NCBI GenBank assembly: GCA_012797725.1
Contig: JAAZON010000060.1
Location: forward strand, 1 to 6,764
Length of the DNA: 6,764 bases
Source of the DNA: SAR324 cluster bacterium
GTDB lineage: Bacteria > Bdellovibrionota > UBA2361 > JAAZON01
Direction: 5' to 3'
Positions 1 through 5,344 of this stretch are shown here, piece by piece. Within the stretch, counting starts at the first letter, position 1, and the number at the start of each line of letters is the position of its first letter. The notes under the pieces are model-generated. The model saw only the letters and a list, made by a program, of their open reading frames with translations. It was not told the origin of the DNA and made no database searches. The position numbers were made by a program, and so were the translations under genes.

Positions 1-628
1 GTTTCAAGGCATGCCAGCAGATTTCAGCAAGATCATCTGCTACTGAACTTGGCGCTTCTATATTGTAACCGTCAAGCCATTCTCTGACATATCCTACTGG
101 AATTCCGAAAAGCACACTCCAAATGATATGAGCCTTAAGGGGTCGTATTGTGCCATTTCGGATTCCGCGCTTGATATGTTTGGTAAGTTTTCTGCCAAGA
201 CCATCAAAGCCCACCATTGCCGGGTGTTTTATGATTCCAGACATAAACTCATTGTGTCTGCAAAGCCAGATATATTTTGAGAGTTGGTGGTTTACTTCCG
301 AGAAACGGAGAAATGATTTAACAGTTTTTTTTATGACGACAGAGATTTCTGCGTCGTCAGGGATTGCTTCTTGAAGAGCAGACCTGAAAGCATGCATTGC
401 TTCTTTGTAAAGCTCTCGCGCTATTTCTTCTTTATTTTTAAAAGTATGATAAATGGATCCGACACTGCATTTACTTTCTCGGCTAAGGTCAGGAATGTTG
501 GTATTGAAATATCCTTGTTCAACAAAAAGCTTTAGCGAAGCAGCTAGAATCCGTTCACGAGGGCTAAATGATGCAAAGTCCTTCTTGAGTGTTTTGGTCT
601 GGGTTTGTTGTTCTTTTGTTTCTGTCAT
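1..628 (-). CDS. TetR/AcrR-family transcriptional regulator, C-terminus cut by the window edge
   Basis: The minus-strand reading frame is open for 209 codons from the ATG at 628 to the left edge, with no stop. Residues about 24-70 form a TetR-type helix-turn-helix: RERILAASLKLFVEQGY, then a NIPDLSRESKCSVGSIYHTFKNKEE segment whose SVGSIYHTFKNKEE part (55-68) is the classic recognition helix and following turn. The remainder (about 71-209) is helical and would be the ligand-binding and dimerisation domain; its sequence does not tell me the ligand. Such proteins usually act as dimeric repressors released by a small molecule. An in-frame ATG also lies at 634, but the AGGA at 637-640 is 8 bases from ATG 628 and only 2 from ATG 634, so 628 is preferred. 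A basic, glutamine-rich tail of about 20 residues precedes the DNA-binding domain. It follows the response-regulator gene on the same strand but has its own candidate promoter, so it may be a separate unit. Family is confident; targets are unknown. Confidence 0.92.
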   Translation of the reverse strand, partial: MTETKEQQTQTKTLKKDFASFSPRERILAASLKLFVEQGYFNTNIPDLSRESKCSVGSIYHTFKNKEEIARELYKEAMHAFRSALQEAIPDDAEISVVIKKTVKSFLRFSEVNHQLSKYIWLCRHNEFMSGIIKHPAMVGFDGLGRKLTKHIKRGIRNGTIRPLKAHIIWSVLFGIPVGYVREWLDGYNIEAPSSVADDLAEICWHALK

Positions 629-636
629 GGGCATTT

Positions 637-640
637 TCCT
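637..640 (-). promoter_or_regulatory. Shine-Dalgarno site that decides the TetR start
   Basis: AGGA on the minus strand lies 8 bases upstream of ATG 628 and 2 bases upstream of the in-frame ATG 634. Normal spacing therefore favours 628 as the start. Confidence 0.55.
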
Positions 641-654
641 GGCATTTTGTAATT

Positions 655-684
655 AAAATACCCTTATTGCACCAATCACGTCAA
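655..684 (-). promoter_or_regulatory. Candidate sigma-70-type promoter for the TetR gene
   Basis: On the minus strand, TTGACG (679-684) matches five of six bases of the -35 consensus. It is followed after 18 bases by TATTTT (655-660), which matches four of six bases of the -10 consensus. Initiation would fall near 648, giving a short leader of about 20 bases that ends in the AGGA site and ATG 628. The agreement of promoter, leader and ribosome site supports the call. A loosely symmetric A/T-rich stretch at 649-661 overlaps the -10 element and could be an autoregulatory operator, but in such A/T-rich sequence this is weak. No experimental support is visible. Confidence 0.45.
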
Positions 685-728
685 TGAAAGAGCCGCAATT
701 GAAGCCAAATAGAAGACTGCCCCCTTAA

Positions 729-745
729 TCGAGAGCATATCTCGA
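729..745. repeat. Perfect inverted repeat, 6-base arms and 5-base loop
   Basis: TCGAGA (729-734) and TCTCGA (740-745) flank GCATA. The repeat lies between the response-regulator stop and the candidate TetR promoter, about 45 bases upstream of its -35 element. It could be an operator or an RNA hairpin in the 3' untranslated region of the response-regulator message. No run of T follows on either strand, so it is not a typical intrinsic terminator. Confidence 0.5.
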
Positions 746-781
746 CCCTGAGAGAGCTCCTGCTCGAATCTTTCTAGGGTC
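744..781 (-). repeat. Imperfect hairpin abutting the 729-745 repeat
   Basis: GACCCT (744-749) pairs with AGGGTC (776-781). Read on the minus strand, the stem continues inward past one bulged base with GAAAGA against TCTCTC, which has a single mismatch. The inner part also contains GAGC-AGGA-GCTC, an alternative small stem. Two bases are shared with the next repeat, so the two hairpins would be stacked or mutually exclusive in an RNA reading leftward from the response-regulator gene. There is no U tract. A 3'-end or processing role is possible but not shown. Confidence 0.35.
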
Positions 782-839
782 TACGAAGGCAGAAAGCCGG
801 CCCTAAATCTTCATTTCTTGCGGAATATATCCTGGGCTC

Positions 840-1481
840 CTAGAGCTTTATAAGCCCGTAAGAAAGAGCAATTTTGGTTAGCTGGGCATTTGTTTTGACT
901 TTTAACTTTTTAAGAATGTTACTCCTATGGGTGTCCACTGTTCTTATACTTATATGAAGGAGCTTCCCAATTTCACGATTGGTTTTTCCATCAGCCAAAT
1001 GGGTAAGGATTTCAATCTCACGTTTTGTTAATGAATTCTCAAGCCCTTTTGGCGAGTTTGATTGCTGAGGATCTTCAGATATTAATGAAAGAGCTATCGA
1101 AGGGCTTACATACGAATGTCCATCAAGAATTGATTGAATAGCAAAGACTAGTTCTTCTGGGCGAGCATTCTTACTAATAAAGCCATTTGCTCCTGCTTTA
1201 AGTGCGGTTCGAATGTTTTGTTTGTTCTCTTCGCCCGATATTACAAGGACTGGAGCCTGGTTGTTGTTTTTGCGCATCTCTTCAAGTGCGGCGATCCCAT
1301 CAATTTTTGGCATTTGGACATCGAGAATAACCAAATCTGGACTACATCCCATGAGCATATCGAGAAGCTCTTTGCCATCGGCGGCTTGTCCTACGATTTC
1401 GAAATTCCCTTTGCTATTTAGAAACTCGCAAATGGCTTCTCGTACAACTATGTGATCATCCGCAACAAGTAACTTAATCAT
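840..1481 (-). CDS. Orphan response regulator, NarL/FixJ (LuxR-type output) family
   Basis: This 213-residue cytoplasmic two-component regulator has the usual length for the NarL/FixJ/GacA/DegU class. The receiver domain spans about 1-120: acidic pair D8-D9 (VADDH), phospho-acceptor D54 in LVILDVQMPKIDG, switch serine S82 in VISGE, and K104 in FISK. All key residues are present, so it should be phosphorylated normally. The LuxR-type helix-turn-helix covers about 150-213, beginning LTKREIEILTHLADGKTNREI, with IRTVDTHRSNILKKL as the recognition region. The start is supported by AGAGGA at 1491-1496, 9 bases upstream. No histidine kinase is in the window, so the signal and partner are unknown. 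Proximity to flagellar genes makes motility control a possible role, but this is inference: it is on the other strand and separated by another gene. I do not assign a specific name because GacA, UvrY, DegU and NarL cannot be told apart this way. Confidence 0.96.
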   Translation of the reverse strand: MIKLLVADDHIVVREAICEFLNSKGNFEIVGQAADGKELLDMLMGCSPDLVILDVQMPKIDGIAALEEMRKNNNQAPVLVISGEENKQNIRTALKAGANGFISKNARPEELVFAIQSILDGHSYVSPSIALSLISEDPQQSNSPKGLENSLTKREIEILTHLADGKTNREIGKLLHISIRTVDTHRSNILKKLKVKTNAQLTKIALSYGLIKL

Positions 1482-1702
1482 AGTCTCTATTCCTCTTTAG
1501 ATACGCTCAGAACATCGCTACTGCTTCCTTCCAAAGGTGAATATCGGAGTCCTAGGAGCTTTTCTTAAGTAAAATTTCTGAGTCTAAGCCAATGCCAGCA
1601 ATACGATGGGCTATACATGAGATATCTAAAACAAGGTGTATTTATTTGATACTTAGCTAAATTTGCTGAGGTACTACTGGTCCTGGATATCAGAAAACCA
1701 TC

Positions 1703-1719
1703 GAGATCACAGAGATCTC
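1703..1719. repeat. Perfect 17-base inverted repeat (motif copy 1)
   Basis: GAGATC-ACAGA-GATCTC has 6-base arms and a 5-base centre. The size and symmetry fit a dimeric regulator's operator or a small hairpin. It lies about 220 bases upstream of the response-regulator start. It shares 13 of 14 bases with the copy at 1847-1860 (ATCACAGAGATCTC against ATCACAGAGGTCTC). Confidence 0.55.
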
Positions 1720-1772
1720 AGAAGGGCATGAACTTTGCGGTATTCCAAAAAAGGGCGTTTAAAGGTTAAAAC

Positions 1773-1784
1773 TCTGCGATCTCT
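1773..1784. repeat. Motif copy 2, inverted relative to copy 1
   Basis: CTCTGCGATCTC on the plus strand matches the complement of 1703-1714 (CTCTGTGATCTC) at 11 of 12 bases. It lies 70 bases from copy 1. It is only a half-copy with respect to the full palindrome. Confidence 0.35.
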
Positions 1785-1846
1785 ATGTACTCAGTGGTTA
1801 AGAAAAGAAACATGATCAAAGGAACGGGTCATTTGGATATTCCATA

Positions 1847-1860
1847 ATCACAGAGGTCTC
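1847..1860. repeat. Motif copy 3, directly after the PH-domain gene's stop
   Basis: ATCACAGAGGTCTC matches copy 1 (1706-1719) at 13 of 14 bases in the same orientation. It ends exactly where the stop codon of the PH-domain gene begins (1861), so in that gene's message it is the first sequence after the stop. Confidence 0.35.
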
Positions 1861-2421
1861 CTAGTCATTGGTTCTTGCTTTTTCGATATGGCCTGCAATT
1901 TCTCGACTATGAGTCCGTAGCTGATCTACTAAAGCCGCTAATTCTTCTGGTTCCACAATTCCTTGAAGAGAAAGTTCTGAATCTTCTTGTGCCGCAGTGC
2001 TGATATCAAGAGTTCCAAAATTGAGAATACGTCCCCAAAAATTTTGAAGAACATTAATAGAACGCACATCTCCATATTCAATAACAGTCTCATTATAGGT
2101 AAACCATAAGAGACCTGTCTTCTGTATGGCCTTATCAATCCCAAAAACGTACGCCTGATTGTATTTTCTACGTATAATCTCAAGGAGTATAAGAAACGGA
2201 ATAATAGCAAGAGAGCGAGCTGGGAGGGCGCTAAGAGGATGATTAGGATTTGCACTGCTTAATTTATACATAAATATATTTAGTCCAAAGACCACTATAA
2301 TCGTGAGAATCCAAAAGACCATGATGCCAATAAAGGAGCGATAGGCGGGAGTTAGCACCAGAAGCTTCTCTGGATCTTTGGGGTCCTTTACTAATTCCTC
2401 AAAGCTTGGGTAATGCTGCAC
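1861..2421 (-). CDS. Two-helix membrane protein with a bacterial PH (bPH_2-like) domain
   Basis: The product is 186 residues. A polar N-terminus (1-26) is followed by a strongly hydrophobic helix at about 27-52, a short linker containing PNHPLSALPARS, and a second hydrophobic helix at about 69-83. From about 88 to 169 the pattern is that of bacterial PH domains of the YdbS/YdbT type: YVFGIDKAIQKTGLLW, then DVRSINVLQNFWGRILNFGT, then LDISTA and a helix PEELAALVDQLR. I recognise the family by this pattern, not by a named ortholog. Such domains sit at the cytoplasmic face of the inner membrane, with no firmly known general function. The start is GTG (2419-2421), supported by the strong ribosome site AAAGGAG 6 bases upstream. 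The gene is transcribed divergently from the flagellar operon; any functional link is inference. The single PH domain and pair of helices form one of the smaller architectures in the family. Confidence 0.85.
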   Translation of the reverse strand: MQHYPSFEELVKDPKDPEKLLVLTPAYRSFIGIMVFWILTIIVVFGLNIFMYKLSSANPNHPLSALPARSLAIIPFLILLEIIRRKYNQAYVFGIDKAIQKTGLLWFTYNETVIEYGDVRSINVLQNFWGRILNFGTLDISTAAQEDSELSLQGIVEPEELAALVDQLRTHSREIAGHIEKARTND

Positions 2422-2427
2422 GGTTGT

Positions 2428-2434
2428 CTCCTTT
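2428..2434 (-). promoter_or_regulatory. Strong ribosome-binding site for a GTG start
   Basis: AAAGGAG on the minus strand lies 6 bases before GTG 2421. No in-frame ATG with a comparable site is present, so the GTG start is well supported. Confidence 0.75.
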
Positions 2435-2669
2435 GAAAACTACATAAGTTGTACTTGGCCCTGCCATTCATCTCATTCTCCAAGTAATCCATACAAAAGC
2501 TCATTCAGGGCTCATGAGAAACTTTATCTATTAGCAATAATGTGTTTGGTAAGGCCTTTGCAATGAGGAAATACAGGAATCCTAGAAGTTATGTAAGAGG
2601 AAATATTTATATTGTCAGACCAACTAGTTAGCTAATGGGTTTTTGGCGCACGACAAATCGCTGACGTCT

Positions 2670-2685
2670 GGCAGGCGTGTCTGCC
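2670..2685. repeat. Short GC-rich inverted repeat upstream of the flagellar operon
   Basis: GGCAG (2670-2674) and CTGCC (2681-2685) flank GCGTGT. The repeat lies 40 bases before the first flagellar-operon ATG, inside a local GC-rich block. It could be an operator or leader hairpin. GTCTG occurs at 2666, 2679 and 2698, so the palindrome is embedded in repeated words. Confidence 0.45.
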
Positions 2686-2725
2686 CGTTATTTGACGGTC
2701 TGAGTCAAAGCACTGATGAGGTTTT

Positions 2726-3736
2726 ATGATAACATACGATGTTTGGAAACTTTTAGTCGACATAGCTCTTTGCGCCTCTTTAATCTTTTTATCCCTTCGC
2801 TTCTTTCAGACGGGATATTTAAATTCTCAGTCTCGAAAGAGCAAGGAGCTAGAGTTAACTCTTAGAAAACTCATTCAAGAGGCTAAAGATGCAGGCGTAG
2901 AGCTAAATGACCAATTGTATAGGCGTCAATTAGCCTTGGAAAAAGCGCTCTCGAATATTGAGGGTGCAGAGGAGAGAATTCGCTCTGTCTCAGAGCTTGC
3001 CGATGAAAAGTGCAAGAGCATCGATTCTCTTCTTTCTCGTACTCATGGAGTAATGAATGAATTAAAGCAAGTCTCGTCTGAGCCCAATAATGTTAATTCT
3101 TCAACTTCCAGAAGAAATCTTAGAGAAGAAATCACGCAAGAGAATTCTATTGAGATTCAAGGAAGCGCTACTCGTCAGAGGCCCACACAAAATAAACAGG
3201 CCAAAGTTTCTTCTGCCAACAGGGCTTATGCAGCTCCACAGCGCCCGATTCCCAGGCCAAAGGCGGATGTGAAGGATCCCTATGAGAACTGGCTTGACGA
3301 AGAAGCCTCTATTGATGAGGCCGCATTCGCGAAGACCTCGAAACTTCGTGATTCCATTGAAAAAGAGATTAGCCACCAGGAGCCTTTAGCCTCGGTTAAG
3401 ACATCTATGCCTATGCAAACCAGTACTTCGGCTTCAGCGGGGGCAAGATTGCAGGCTGCTTTGATGGCTAACAAGCAACACGGACAAACAGGCGGACAAA
3501 GAATAGTCGAGGACATGGAGAAGATCTACCAACTTGCAGAGAACCTTCTTCGCTCAGGTCATGATGTTGATGCAGTAGTGATGAAAACTAGACTTCCGAA
3601 TAGACGAGTTCAGGCATTAGCCGACATGGTTGAGAGGGAGAGGAGTTATGGATTTGAGGAGGAGGAGTCTGGCTCTGGAAAGGAAAGTAACCTTGGAGCT
3701 TTGCCTTCATCGAGGCAAGGGGCGAGATCGATTTAA
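2726..3736 (+). CDS. Membrane-anchored coiled-coil protein leading the flagellar operon (DUF2802/SwrB-like C-terminus)
   Basis: This 336-residue protein has no name I can assign with certainty. A single hydrophobic helix spans about 9-27 (LVDIALCASLIFLSLRFF), followed by a charged coiled-coil-like stretch at about 34-115, rich in leucine, glutamate and lysine. A low-complexity linker (about 116-250), rich in S, Q, P and A, comes next, including APQRPIPRPKADVKDPYENW. A second helical segment at about 261-303 (EDMEKIYQLAENLLRSGHD, then VDAVVMKTRLPNRRVQALADMVERE) resembles the short C-terminal helix-turn-helix-like segment of DUF2802 proteins and of SwrB/DUF6115 proteins, which are also membrane-anchored coiled-coil proteins of flagellar loci. 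The tail is acidic, then serine-rich. It starts at ATG 2726 with GAGG 4 bases before it, and flgF follows after 27 bases. A role in flagellar assembly or its control is inferred from architecture and operon position; the family match is by eye only. Confidence 0.85.
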   Translation: MITYDVWKLLVDIALCASLIFLSLRFFQTGYLNSQSRKSKELELTLRKLIQEAKDAGVELNDQLYRRQLALEKALSNIEGAEERIRSVSELADEKCKSIDSLLSRTHGVMNELKQVSSEPNNVNSSTSRRNLREEITQENSIEIQGSATRQRPTQNKQAKVSSANRAYAAPQRPIPRPKADVKDPYENWLDEEASIDEAAFAKTSKLRDSIEKEISHQEPLASVKTSMPMQTSTSASAGARLQAALMANKQHGQTGGQRIVEDMEKIYQLAENLLRSGHDVDAVVMKTRLPNRRVQALADMVERERSYGFEEEESGSGKESNLGALPSSRQGARSI

Positions 3737-3763
3737 GGAAGAAAAAGATAGGAGAAAGAGCTT

Positions 3764-4528
3764 ATGGATAGAGGAACATATGCAGCGGCGTCAGCTGGGC
3801 TTGCGCAGCTTCGTAAGCTCGATATTGTCAGCAATAATCTGGCAAATGTTGCAACCACTGGCTACAAAAAACAGGTTCTCACAGCAGAATCTCAACCGTT
3901 TGACATGACTTTTGCCCAAACGGTTGCCAAACAAGACCCCTATGCCAAGGGAGATCACGACCGTAGTCCAGGAGTAGTCAACTTCAAAGAGGTCACAGAC
4001 TTCTCTCAAGGTTCAGTTCAGACCACAGGCAGTCCTCTTGATGTCGCATTGAACAAAGAAGGGGACTTCTTTGTCATACAGACTCCAGAGGGCATCAGAT
4101 ATACAAGGGCTGGGAGTTTTACTCTTGATGGTGAAGGGAAACTGATGACTCCTGATGGCATGACTGTCCAAGGAGATGGAGGAGAAATAGTTGCTCTCGG
4201 TACTGGCGCTGTGATTAATCGAGATGGAAGCGTTCAAGCAAACGGAAATAATGTTGGGCGAATTCAAGTGGTGCACTTTGACGATCCCCAAGCTTCATTA
4301 GTTCCTGCTGGAAACTCGAGATATTCCCTTGCTGAAGGGGCGGCACAACCTCAGCAGATTGAAGCAGATCTGACTCCGGGAGCTATAGAATTAGCCAACG
4401 TATCAGCAGTTTCCAGCATGGTTGATTTGATTGCGGCAAGTAGGGGCTTTGAAATGTACACCAAGGCAGCCCAATCGATAGATGAAATGAATTCACAGGC
4501 CATTAGCCGTTACGGTAGTAGGAGATAA
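3764..4528 (+). CDS. flgF: Flagellar proximal-rod protein FlgF
   Basis: FlgF is a structural subunit of the flagellar rod, exported by the flagellar type III apparatus into the periplasm. The 254-residue length is typical. The N-terminal rod signature is present: MDRGTYAAASAGLAQLRKLD with IVSNNLANVATTGYKKQ (NNLAN at 24-28). The middle carries the hook-basal-body motif IRYTRAGSFTLDGEGKL (TRAGSF at 114-119), and the C-terminal helix GAIELANVSAVSSMVDLIAA with SRGFEMYTKAAQSIDEMNS closes the protein (about 206-245). It lacks the FlgG-specific insertion found in the next gene, which separates the two paralogs. GGAG at 3751-3754 lies 9 bases before the ATG. It sits between the coiled-coil protein and flgG, with gaps of 27 and 22 bases, so transcription as one operon is likely. 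Nothing is broken or missing. Confidence 0.97.
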   Translation: MDRGTYAAASAGLAQLRKLDIVSNNLANVATTGYKKQVLTAESQPFDMTFAQTVAKQDPYAKGDHDRSPGVVNFKEVTDFSQGSVQTTGSPLDVALNKEGDFFVIQTPEGIRYTRAGSFTLDGEGKLMTPDGMTVQGDGGEIVALGTGAVINRDGSVQANGNNVGRIQVVHFDDPQASLVPAGNSRYSLAEGAAQPQQIEADLTPGAIELANVSAVSSMVDLIAASRGFEMYTKAAQSIDEMNSQAISRYGSRR

Positions 4529-4550
4529 GGCAAGGAGCTAAGGAGGAATT

Positions 4551-5339
4551 ATGATTCGTTCACTTTATTCTGCAGCAACAGGCATGACCGCTCAGGAGCT
4601 GAATGTAGATACTATTGCGAATAATCTTGCAAATGTTAACACTATTGGCTTCAAGAAAACTCGCGCTGAATTTCAAGATCTTGTTTACCAGTATCTGGTG
4701 GAGCCAGGTGCTCCGACGTCGCAAACAACTAAAAATCCAAGCGGAATACAAGTGGGTCTTGGTGTAAAGCCAGCAGCAACTCAGAGGATTTTCTCTCAAG
4801 GCGATCTGCAATCCACAAGTAATACGCTAGATGTTGCAATAGAAGGTGACGGCTTCTTCGAAATTACAAAGCCAGATGGAACCATCGCCTATACTAGGGC
4901 AGGCTCCTTTCAATTAAATGAAAATGGGGATCTTGTTACAAGTGATGGTTATACGGTTTCGCCAGGCATTCCAATTCCAGCAGAGACGCTAGCAATTAGT
5001 ATTGCCCAAGATGGGAAGATAAGTGTCAGGACTCCCGGCAATACTACTTCTCAAGAAGTGGGTCAGTTGACCGCGGTGCGCTTTGCCAACAATGCAGGTC
5101 TAAGGGCAGTTGGTCATAATCTATATGAAGAAACAGAATCTTCAGGTGCACCAGTGTCCGGGCAGTTTTCGGAAAATGGATTTGGGAGACTTACTCAAGG
5201 ATTCTTGGAGAGTAGCAATGTGAGCGTGGTTGAGCAGGTGGTTAATATGATTACGGCGCAGCGTGCCTATGAAGCTAACTCGAAGAGTATTCAGACAGCA
5301 GATGACATGTTGAGTAGAGCAATTAATGTTAAGCGATAA
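4551..5339 (+). CDS. flgG: Flagellar distal-rod protein FlgG
   Basis: FlgG forms the distal rod that crosses the periplasm inside the P and L rings. The 262 residues closely match the usual length of about 260. The start MIRSLYSAATGMTAQELNVD and TIANNLANVNTIGFKK (NNLAN at 24-28) are textbook. Residues 46-72 carry the FlgG-specific insertion (YQYLVEPGAP, then PSGIQVGLGVK) that stiffens the rod and distinguishes it from FlgF and the hook protein. TRAGSF lies at 115-120, and the C-terminal QGFLESSNVSVVEQVVNMIT with AQRAYEANSKSIQTADDML (about 216-254) is fully conserved. AAGGAGG at 4540-4546 gives a very strong ribosome site, in keeping with a subunit needed in more copies than its neighbours. 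It follows flgF by 22 bases and precedes flgA by 5. Confidence 0.99.
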   Translation: MIRSLYSAATGMTAQELNVDTIANNLANVNTIGFKKTRAEFQDLVYQYLVEPGAPTSQTTKNPSGIQVGLGVKPAATQRIFSQGDLQSTSNTLDVAIEGDGFFEITKPDGTIAYTRAGSFQLNENGDLVTSDGYTVSPGIPIPAETLAISIAQDGKISVRTPGNTTSQEVGQLTAVRFANNAGLRAVGHNLYEETESSGAPVSGQFSENGFGRLTQGFLESSNVSVVEQVVNMITAQRAYEANSKSIQTADDMLSRAINVKR

Positions 5340-5344
5340 ATAAA

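Larger units (their letters stand above)
1482..1860. other. 379-base intergenic region upstream of the response regulator
   Basis: No convincing gene is present. The only plus- or minus-strand frames opened by ATG are about 25 codons or fewer and lack ribosome sites. The region should contain the response-regulator promoter on the minus strand, but I found no -35/-10 pair good enough to report. It holds a perfect inverted repeat at 1703-1719 and two related motif copies at 1773-1784 and 1847-1860, listed separately. No clear hairpin followed by a T run ends the PH-domain gene, although a T-rich tract (complement of 1745-1752) lies downstream of it. Confidence 0.6.
2422..2725. other. Divergent intergenic region before the flagellar operon
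   Basis: These 304 bases separate the PH-domain gene from the flagellar operon and must hold promoters for both. No gene is seen. The left and middle parts are A/T-rich, with a duplicated GCTCAT (2499-2504 and 2510-2515) and overlapping small palindromes ACTAGT (2623-2628) and TTAGCTAA (2628-2635). A TATATT at 2608-2613 resembles a -10 element but lacks a fitting -35. From about 2645 to 2702 the sequence becomes GC-rich, with a hairpin and three GTCTG words. TTGACG at 2692-2697 looks like a -35 element, but a matching -10 would put initiation at or beyond the ATG. Clean sigma-54 and sigma-28 sites were looked for and not found. Confidence 0.6.

Noticed and set aside
1591..1660. Short plus-strand frame of about 22 codons starting ATGCCAGCA in the response-regulator upstream region
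   Set aside because: No ribosome site, very short, and no neighbouring gene context to support it.
2504..2526. Minus-strand TAAAGTTT (2519-2526), the exact sigma-28 -35 sequence, followed by GCCCTGAA
   Set aside because: The gap to GCCCTGAA is 7 bases, while sigma-28 promoters have about 11 between TAAAGTTT and GCCGATAA, and the -10 match is poor. At the right spacing the sequence is GAATGAGC, which does not fit. It also faces the PH-domain gene, not the flagellar operon.
1653..2635. 8-base palindrome TTAGCTAA at 1653-1660 and again at 2628-2635, both intergenic
   Set aside because: Two hits of an A/T-rich 8-mer in 6.7 kb are not improbable, and the flanking bases do not match further.
2669..2684. 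Possible sigma-54 promoter TGGCAGGCGTGTCTGC before the flagellar operon
   Set aside because: The GG and GC pairs are separated by 11 bases. The -24/-12 spacing is strict at 10, so this is not called as a promoter, only noted in the control-region finding.
2692..2720. TTGACG as a -35 element for the flagellar operon
   Set aside because: The sequence 17 bases later is GATGAG, a poor -10 element, and transcription would begin at or after the ATG at 2726.
3648..3908. Alternative frame beginning at an ATG preceded by GAGAGGAGTT near the end of the coiled-coil gene
   Set aside because: The purine-rich tract encodes the acidic tail of the main protein, and this frame runs through the flgF start with no family resemblance. 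flgF and the upstream gene explain the coding signal.
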